This document shows, piece by piece, positions 9,251-14,179 of a DNA stretch of 16,710 nt. Numbering within the stretch: position 1 is the stretch's first letter; every line of letters starts with the position of its first letter. The DNA lies in the NCBI GenBank assembly GCA_030826005.1, contig JAPJOW010000084.1, forward strand, positions 1 through 16,710. Reading direction: 5' to 3'. This DNA comes from Aliterella sp. RAGGC_92. Its GTDB lineage: Bacteria > Cyanobacteriota > Cyanobacteriia > Cyanobacteriales > Chroococcidiopsidaceae. The translations under genes and the position numbers were made by a program. The notes beneath the pieces are model-generated. The model was not told the origin of the DNA. It ran no database searches and saw nothing but the letters and a program-made list of their open reading frames with translations.

Positions 9251-9294
9251 GCAAGCGCGAGAGTGTAGAAACAATTTCTACACTCCGCGCTTGC
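9251..9294 (-). terminator. Long hairpin abutting a stop codon, probable terminator
   Basis: GCAAGCGCG (9251-9259) pairs with CGCGCTTGC (9286-9294), and GAGTGTAGAAA (9261-9271) pairs with TTTCTACACTC (9275-9285). This gives a 20-bp stem with one unpaired A (9260) and a 3-nt loop. It begins at the base immediately after the stop codon of the small helical-protein gene and lies between it and aspS. No T run follows on the minus strand, so it would be a terminator without a U-tract, or a 3'-end protection or processing structure. Confidence 0.6.
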
Positions 9295-9705
9295 TTAAGA
9301 ATGGGGGCGAGGCGCAGTCAAGACATCCCAAGCGGCTTTTGCCGCATCTGCTAGGCGATCGCCTATTTCCGATACTTCTTTAATTACGGAATTAAAGTTT
9401 TTCTCAGCTTCTTTTTGTACCATTTCAAAGGAATGCTCGATGCGATCGCGCTCGATTAGTTTATTTTCTTCAATAGTTGTCCGCGCCCGTTTTACGGCAT
9501 TAAGATAAGCTTCGCGGGTAAGCGTTCCCGCCGATTGAGCTTCAGCTTGCGCGCGTTTTTTGATTGCGTCAATTAAGGCTTTAGTTTCGTTTTTTACAGC
9601 TTCCGTCTCTCCAGCCATTTCGCTTTCAACTAGAGCATTTGTTTGGGGAGTAATCGCGCTACCTTGAGGGATGATTTCAATTTGGATATCGTTAGGTTCA
9701 GTCAT
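9295..9705 (-). CDS. Conserved-looking small helical protein, function unknown
   Basis: A 136-residue soluble protein that I cannot assign to a named family. It has no signal peptide or membrane segment. After a disordered-looking N-terminus (about residues 1-35), the rest is Ala-, Glu- and Lys-rich, and residues 37-125 should be almost entirely helical with long amphipathic or coiled-coil stretches. A clear Shine-Dalgarno sequence (AGGAG, 8 nt before the ATG at 9705) and consistent codon use support expression. It is upstream of aspS on the same strand but separated from it by a 20-bp hairpin, so it may be its own transcript. Its Ala/Glu-rich helical character could suit a structural or membrane-associated role, but nothing in the sequence proves that. 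Confidence 0.75.
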   Translation of the reverse strand: MTEPNDIQIEIIPQGSAITPQTNALVESEMAGETEAVKNETKALIDAIKKRAQAEAQSAGTLTREAYLNAVKRARTTIEENKLIERDRIEHSFEMVQKEAEKNFNSVIKEVSEIGDRLADAAKAAWDVLTAPRPHS

Positions 9706-10056
9706 AGCTTTAGCTCCTGGATTGCGTTGTATATTCTTCTTTATCGAATCGTTGTTAGTTTTGTAGTAACAACTGCTTATTTCGCGCTTGGGTCTTCAGC
9801 CAACTATCTTTAAGAGACTTTGTATACTTTCAATAATGCTGGCGCGCCATCTAATCGTTTTTCTTAGCAGCATTATTACTTAAACCTTACTTTTATTGTA
9901 TCGACCTACAATCATATTTGCAGGTTAGAACTTATTTAGATAGCTGCTTTGAGCAAAACTATTGTATTTCTGATTACAGTTTTTATAACATTGACAAAAA
10001 TCTAACTTGAGAAAGAGCCAAAATAATGTAGTTTAAATTAATTAGTTTTTGATTAT
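9706..10056. other. 351-nt divergent intergenic region
   Basis: This AT-rich gap separates the minus-strand small-protein gene from plus-strand crcB and should hold both promoters. It contains a perfect 10-bp inverted repeat (9832-9841 with 9868-9877) with the 10-base palindrome TGGCGCGCCA at 9840-9849 inside it. A perfect -35-like TTGACA lies at 9991-9996, but I find no matching -10 at 16-18 nt. I looked for a fluoride riboswitch before crcB and for tRNA genes and saw neither. No plausible small ORF stands out. Confidence 0.6.
9832..9877. repeat. 10-bp inverted repeat in the intergenic region
   Basis: AATAATGCTG at 9832-9841 is perfectly repeated in inverse as CAGCATTATT at 9868-9877, with 26 nt between. 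The spacing is long for a terminator and there is no adjacent gene end. It could be a regulator-binding site or an RNA stem in a leader. The inner part begins with the palindrome TGGCGCGCCA. Confidence 0.5.
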
Positions 10057-10473
10057 TTGCGAGTTGAGATTTTGATATTTAACGATCCAGCAATTCGCAA
10101 CCCCTTAGCTATTAGTTTAGGCGCGGTTTCTGGCGCTCTAAGTCGCTACTACCTTAGTTTGTGGTTCGTGCAGCGTTTTGGGGTTGCCTTTCCCTATGGT
10201 ACTTTTTTTATTAATATCACGGGCTGTTTTTTGATGGGAGTGATTTTTACTTTGGCAACAGAAAGCACGATCGCAATTAGCCCGGAAGTAAAATTATTAA
10301 TAGCAACGGGATTTTTGGGTTCTTACACAACGTTTTCTACTTATGGATTAGATAGCGCGATCCTCCTTGAGGCAAAAAGAATCATCCCAGCGCTAATTTA
10401 TGGTGTAGGTAGTGCCATAGTTGGCATTCTCAGTGTCAAACTAGGGATAGAATTAGTGCGGCACTTGAAATAA
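10057..10473 (+). CDS. crcB: Fluoride ion channel CrcB/Fluc
   Basis: A small, four-helix membrane protein of the CrcB/Fluc family, which exports fluoride as an antiparallel dimer. Key family features are present: GAVSGALSRYYL in helix 1, PYGTFFINITGCFLMG with the conserved Asn (about N53), and GFLGSYTTFSTYGLDS (about 85-100) with the Phe/Thr/Ser pore motif and the helix break. At 138 residues it is slightly longer than the usual ~125. The start is uncertain: no ATG or GTG lies between the upstream in-frame stop (10039-10041) and the first conserved residues, leaving TTG at 10057 or TTG at 10072 (133 residues). Neither has a strong Shine-Dalgarno sequence. mgtE follows 104 nt later on the same strand, and no terminator is evident between them, so co-transcription is possible. 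Confidence 0.88.
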   Translation: MRVEILIFNDPAIRNPLAISLGAVSGALSRYYLSLWFVQRFGVAFPYGTFFINITGCFLMGVIFTLATESTIAISPEVKLLIATGFLGSYTTFSTYGLDSAILLEAKRIIPALIYGVGSAIVGILSVKLGIELVRHLK

Positions 10474-10510
10474 AAGCGCGATATCGCCCAATTAATGGCA
10501 ATTTTACCTA

Positions 10511-10577
10511 TGTCCTACCGCTATCCCCTAGACTAAAAACAGCAACATCGAGCGAATGGCGGAAGGACGGTAGGACA
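10511..10577 (+). promoter_or_regulatory. Leader hairpin directly before the mgtE start codon
   Basis: TGTCCTACCG (10511-10520) is perfectly complementary to CGGTAGGACA (10568-10577), whose last base touches the ATG at 10578. After a small bulge, TCC (10524-10526) can also pair with GGA (10565-10567), the end of the likely Shine-Dalgarno GGAAGGA (10561-10567). Folding would therefore occlude the ribosome site of mgtE. The fold resembles a translation-control switch, but I do not recognise it as the M-box or another named riboswitch. Confidence 0.5.
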
Positions 10578-10745
10578 ATGACCGAAAATAATAATTCACC
10601 CTCTACCACCCTCCAAGATGTTTCTCGGCGAGAGTTAAGAGATTTGGTACGGAGTCAACTGCAAGCATTGCTAGAGCAAAACGACTTGCAGGGGGCTAAA
10701 GCTATTAGTACCCGTACAACCCGCCGATATCGCCGAAGCTATTGA
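10578..10745 (+). pseudogene. mgtE: N-terminal part of mgtE, out of frame with the rest
   Basis: An ATG at 10578, preceded by GGAAGGA with 10-nt spacing, opens a frame of 55 codons ending at TGA 10743-10745. Its start, through LRDLVRSQLQALLEQNDLQG, reads like a normal MgtE N-terminus, but it then degenerates into an Arg-rich tail. From about 10708 the expected continuation, VPVQPADIAEAIEGLPEAMQ, is in the +1 frame, which runs on into the main mgtE body. The two frames overlap from 10675 to 10742, so one extra or two missing bases must lie there, most probably at 10691-10708. The GGGGG run at 10691-10695 is a natural hotspot. This may be a sequencing error, a real inactivating mutation, phase variation or recoding. 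Confidence 0.75.
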
Positions 10746-10761
10746 AGGCTTACCCGAAGCT

Positions 10762-11979
10762 ATGCAGGCGATCGCTTTTCGTTTGCTTTCCAAGGGTGAA
10801 GCAATTGAAGTTTATGAGTACTTAGATTCCAGCATCCAACAGGCGTTAATTGAAGAATTTAAGCGCCAAGATGTGTTGGATATAGTCGATCAAATGTCCC
10901 CAGACGATCGCGTGCGGCTATTTGATGAATTGCCAGCAAAAATTGTCAATCGACTTTTAGAGCAACTCAGCCCCGCCGAAAGACAAGCCACCGCCCAGCT
11001 TCTAGGCTACGAAGCGGGTACGGCGGGGCGGATTATGACACCGGAATTAATTTCCTTGAAAGAAGGGTTTACGATTGCTCAGGCATTAGACAGAATTAGG
11101 CGTTTGGCAAATGTCACTGAAACAATTTACTACTTGTACGTTACTGACAACGCGCGGCGATTGACGGGTACTTTGTCCTTGCGAGACTTGGTAACTTCTC
11201 AGCCTCAACAAACTATTGGGGAAATTATGACGCGAGAGGCGGTGTTTGTCTACACCGATACCGATCAAGAAGAAGTTGCTAAAGTCATTCAGCGTTACGA
11301 CTTTTTGGCTGTACCTGTGGTAGATAGGGAACAGCGTCTTGTGGGAATTGTCACGGTAGATGATGTCATCGATATTATTCAAGAAGAAACCACTGAAGAT
11401 ATTTATGCTTTGGGTGGTGGTGTACAGTCAGGGGGAGACAATTACTTTCAAAGCGATTTACTCACCGTTGCGCGCAAACGGGTAGTTTGGTTATTAGTAT
11501 TACTAGTTACAAATACTGTTACGGGGACAATTATTAAGTCTCAAGAAGGTCTTTTGCAACAGGTAGTGTCTCTAGCGGCGTTTATTCCCTTATTGACAGG
11601 TACGGGGGGAAATGTGGGGGCGCAATCGTCAACAGTTGTAATTCGGGGGATGAATACTGATGAAATCCGGGCGATGGGAGAATTTCAGGTAATTCTTAGA
11701 GAAGGGATTGCTGGATTAATTCTCGGTACGATGTTAGGGAGTATAGCTACAGTTTGGGCTTACTTTTTGCAAGGTAACTTAGCCGTAGCAATTTCTGTAG
11801 GCGTGAGTTTAGTGGCAATTTCTCTTTTAGCTTCGGTTTCAGGTTCAGCTTTGCCGTTTTTGTTCCGTTTTCTGCGTTTAGATCCAGCTTTGATGTCTGC
11901 GCCGTTTATTACTACGGCGGTGGATGTGGCGGGAGTTTTAATTTATTTCAACTTAGCGCGGTTGATTTTGCGGTTGTAA
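10762..11979 (+). CDS. mgtE: Magnesium channel MgtE, main body (N-terminus frameshifted)
   Basis: MgtE is a homodimeric Mg2+ channel of the inner membrane gated by cytosolic Mg2+. From the ATG at 10762 the protein has 405 residues: part of the acidic N-domain (1-90), two CBS domains (about 91-210, with EIMTREAVFVYTD and LVGIVTVDDVIDII), a connecting helix, and a five-helix pore domain (about 240-405). The pore signatures PLLTGTGGNVGAQSSTVVIRG (about 276-296) and PFITTAVDVAG (about 381-391, with the conserved pore Asp at 388) are intact. The ATG at 10762 is internal to the N-domain and has no Shine-Dalgarno sequence. The true start is most likely 10578, and a single indel between the two would restore a protein of about 465 residues. 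The gene ends at 11979, flush against the stop codon of the opposing ExoD gene. Confidence 0.9.
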   Translation: MQAIAFRLLSKGEAIEVYEYLDSSIQQALIEEFKRQDVLDIVDQMSPDDRVRLFDELPAKIVNRLLEQLSPAERQATAQLLGYEAGTAGRIMTPELISLKEGFTIAQALDRIRRLANVTETIYYLYVTDNARRLTGTLSLRDLVTSQPQQTIGEIMTREAVFVYTDTDQEEVAKVIQRYDFLAVPVVDREQRLVGIVTVDDVIDIIQEETTEDIYALGGGVQSGGDNYFQSDLLTVARKRVVWLLVLLVTNTVTGTIIKSQEGLLQQVVSLAAFIPLLTGTGGNVGAQSSTVVIRGMNTDEIRAMGEFQVILREGIAGLILGTMLGSIATVWAYFLQGNLAVAISVGVSLVAISLLASVSGSALPFLFRFLRLDPALMSAPFITTAVDVAGVLIYFNLARLILRL

Positions 11980-12585
11980 TTACTTAAATAAAGCTGGCAA
12001 TAAACTCGGTGCTTGCCATAGGGCGTAAACAATAAATCCAAAAAATAGGGAAATTAAGACTGTAAGTATATAACTAATACACATCAATAAGCCATCTGCT
12101 TCTAAAGTAGCAACGGCTAATAATAAAATTCCTACCGTTGGGATAGGGTTTGTAAAGGGGATTGGTGAAATTAGTAAGACAGATAACCAAGCAATACAAA
12201 CGCCATTCAATCGCCAAGCTTGAGGACTGCGGGCTAACTTTGATAAGCGAGGACGAGTAATTTTTTCTAATACTCGCGTTACTCTTTTTAAGAGTTGCAG
12301 GAGTTTTAGGACAAACCAATGGGGAAACTTAACTTTGGCAATTCTTTTCGGTAGCCAAGGCGAAGTCTTTCCTAATGCCATTTGTCCCGCTAAAATTATA
12401 CAAGCTGTCCCCAATGGGCCTGTTAATCCCGGCGGTGCAGGTAGTAAAAAGGGTAAAACTAATAGAGATATAACTAAGCTAAATCCCCGCTCGGAAGTTT
12501 CTGCTAAAATGTCGCCAAGGGTTAGGGGTTGCTCGGCTAATTTTTCTAAGAGCGATTTAATATCTTGGGAAAATCTTAAGTGCAT
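11980..12585 (-). CDS. exoD: ExoD family membrane protein
   Basis: A 201-residue protein of the exopolysaccharide synthesis ExoD family. The diagnostic part is SLVISLLVLPFLLPAPPGLTGPLGTACIILAGQMALG followed by SPWLPKRI (about residues 33-80), and three further hydrophobic segments lie in the C-terminal half (about 125-190). ExoD was named from rhizobial mutants defective in exopolysaccharide and nodule invasion; its molecular activity is not established. It is last in the minus-strand block, 60 nt after the glycosyltransferase. That gap holds a 7-bp inverted repeat (12603-12609 with 12628-12634) around a GCGATCGC palindrome. Its stop codon abuts the mgtE stop with no spacer. An envelope or polysaccharide role fits the glycosyltransferase next door. 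Confidence 0.85.
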   Translation of the reverse strand: MHLRFSQDIKSLLEKLAEQPLTLGDILAETSERGFSLVISLLVLPFLLPAPPGLTGPLGTACIILAGQMALGKTSPWLPKRIAKVKFPHWFVLKLLQLLKRVTRVLEKITRPRLSKLARSPQAWRLNGVCIAWLSVLLISPIPFTNPIPTVGILLLAVATLEADGLLMCISYILTVLISLFFGFIVYALWQAPSLLPALFK

Positions 12586-12645
12586 TGGTAAAATAAATTG
12601 CAGTTAAGCGAGCGATCGCTATACTTAGCTTAACGGATACATAAG

Positions 12646-13869
12646 TTAATTGGTTTTATCTTCTATTTGCTGCTGCCATATTTTAAGTAAGTTTTGGGTT
12701 GCTTGCTCCCAACTATACTTGGCAACCGATTCTTTGGCTTTTATCCCCATTGTCTGACGCAAGCTAGAATTATTAATTAAGGTTTTGAGCTTGCTGATAA
12801 AATCTGCTTTATCTTGGACTTTAAATAGCAATCCATTTTCACCATCATTGATACTATCAACTAAGCCGCCCGCACGAGGCGCTAATACTGGGATTCCGGC
12901 TGCAAAAGCTTCTAAAATCGTCAATCCTTTAGTTTCTTTTTCGGAGGTTGTGACGTGAATATCGCTGTTAACGAGTAATGCGGGTACGTCGTCGGGGGAA
13001 ACTCTACCGAGTAGGTAAAGATGGGGTGTTAAGGCGCTTATTTTTTCGGTAATGCGATCGCGCATTGAGCCATCACCAACAATAATTAATGCTATATCCT
13101 CAATTTGGGCAAGTTTTGTTAGCGCATCGATAGTAAAATTCCAGCCTTTGTCTGGAGTTAAGCGCCCTAAAAATATTACTTTAACTTTTTGCTCAATATT
13201 TGGGATTTGATACTTATTTTTAAAGAAGTCTGTTTGTTTAACTTGTGATGAAAATTTGCTAATATCTATGCCTAGTAATTCTTCAGTCAAAAGGTTATTT
13301 ATGCCGAGTTTTGTCAGCTTTTGATGGGTAACTTGGCTCGAAACTAAAGTTAAATCGTAAGCATTATAAATCCACCTTAAAGGAAGTTTTAAAACGTATT
13401 TAATAACTCGGTCTATAAATGTAGGCGTATTAAAATAGTCTTTCCCGTATTCTAATAAATTAGTATGAAAAAAACTAAGGCAGGGAATATTTGCGCGTTT
13501 AGCATAATCTATTCCTGGAATCCTTAAAAATCCTGCAAACAATCTCTCTGGCTCATCTACATGAATAATATCGGGTTGAAAGCTTTGTAATTCTTGTAAA
13601 ACTCTTTGATAAGATTTTCGAGAAACATTGCGCTCAAAATCTAAACCAAAAAATGACTCGCTCTCAAGGTTAACGACTCTAATTCCCGGCAAAATATTAC
13701 CTGTATAAGCTTGCCAGTTAGGGTAAATATTAGCTAGTTGCCTATAATCTGGACAAAATAGTAAAACTTGATGTCCGTACTGACTTAGTTGCTGAAGCCG
13801 ATTAATTTGTGTGACAGTTACACCGTCAATAACAGGCAAAAACCCAGAGCTAATAATAGCTATTTTCAT
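12646..13869 (-). CDS. GT4 family glycosyltransferase
   Basis: A 407-residue GT-B fold glycosyltransferase of CAZy family GT4. The N-terminal acceptor domain starts with the typical SSGFLPVIDGVTVTQINRL and includes HVDEPE (about 103-108) and FFHTN (H135). The C-terminal nucleotide-sugar domain has FLGRLTPDKG (R236, K241), IIVGDG, and the EX7E motif from E312 to E320 (EKETKGLTILEAFAAG), followed by APRAGG. These are retaining enzymes that use sugar nucleotides. The N-terminal sequence resembles enzymes that add sugars to membrane lipids (SqdX or PimB-like) as much as those of polysaccharide assembly, so donor and acceptor are unknown. It lies 22 nt after the 81-residue membrane protein gene and so shares a likely operon with the polyketide synthase. 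Length and motifs are intact. Confidence 0.9.
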   Translation of the reverse strand: MKIAIISSGFLPVIDGVTVTQINRLQQLSQYGHQVLLFCPDYRQLANIYPNWQAYTGNILPGIRVVNLESESFFGLDFERNVSRKSYQRVLQELQSFQPDIIHVDEPERLFAGFLRIPGIDYAKRANIPCLSFFHTNLLEYGKDYFNTPTFIDRVIKYVLKLPLRWIYNAYDLTLVSSQVTHQKLTKLGINNLLTEELLGIDISKFSSQVKQTDFFKNKYQIPNIEQKVKVIFLGRLTPDKGWNFTIDALTKLAQIEDIALIIVGDGSMRDRITEKISALTPHLYLLGRVSPDDVPALLVNSDIHVTTSEKETKGLTILEAFAAGIPVLAPRAGGLVDSINDGENGLLFKVQDKADFISKLKTLINNSSLRQTMGIKAKESVAKYSWEQATQNLLKIWQQQIEDKTN

Positions 13870-13891
13870 AAATTATAAAAGTTGCATGACG

Positions 13892-14137
13892 TTACTGCCC
13901 CAATACTTGCAGCAAGTTCTCTAAGGCTTTGTAACCCCATTTAAGTATTATCAATCCGCAGATAAGTGACATTGCCAAACAAAAAATAATTCCTTTGCCT
14001 AATGGAATTTGCTCACCCATAAAATATATATAGCTACTCCATTGGATTGCGGAAATTAGTAACCCAGCTACCGCCCCAATACTAAAGCGTTTAATTGAAT
14101 TATTAGCCGTTTCTAAGTTTGATTTGGGTAAAGTCAT
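13892..14137 (-). CDS. Small two-helix membrane protein, unknown function
   Basis: An 81-residue protein I do not recognise. After a polar N-terminus (about 1-16, with a basic KR before the first helix) it has two hydrophobic segments, about residues 18-40 and 47-67, then a short amphipathic C-terminal helix, giving a hairpin topology in the membrane. It lies 42 nt after the polyketide synthase stop and 22 nt before the glycosyltransferase start, all on the same strand. It could anchor the soluble enzymes to the membrane or act in moving the lipid product, but that is only inferred from position. I see no strong Shine-Dalgarno sequence before the ATG. Confidence 0.65.
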   Translation of the reverse strand: MTLPKSNLETANNSIKRFSIGAVAGLLISAIQWSSYIYFMGEQIPLGKGIIFCLAMSLICGLIILKWGYKALENLLQVLGQ

Positions 14138-14179
14138 CAGTACTGCTCGATTTGAACATAGATATATTCGATTTTATGC

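Noticed and set aside
9991..9996. TTGACA as a crcB promoter -35
   Set aside because: No plausible -10 lies 16-18 nt downstream, so I did not call a promoter.
9706..10056. Fluoride riboswitch or tRNA gene in the intergenic region
   Set aside because: I looked for the conserved crcB RNA core and for tRNA T-loop motifs and found neither.
10511..10577. Resemblance of GGACGGTAGGA to the conserved core of the glutamine (glnA / downstream-peptide) riboswitch
   Set aside because: Only a short core is similar, the expected conserved residues and the other stem are not found, and the downstream gene is not nitrogen-related.
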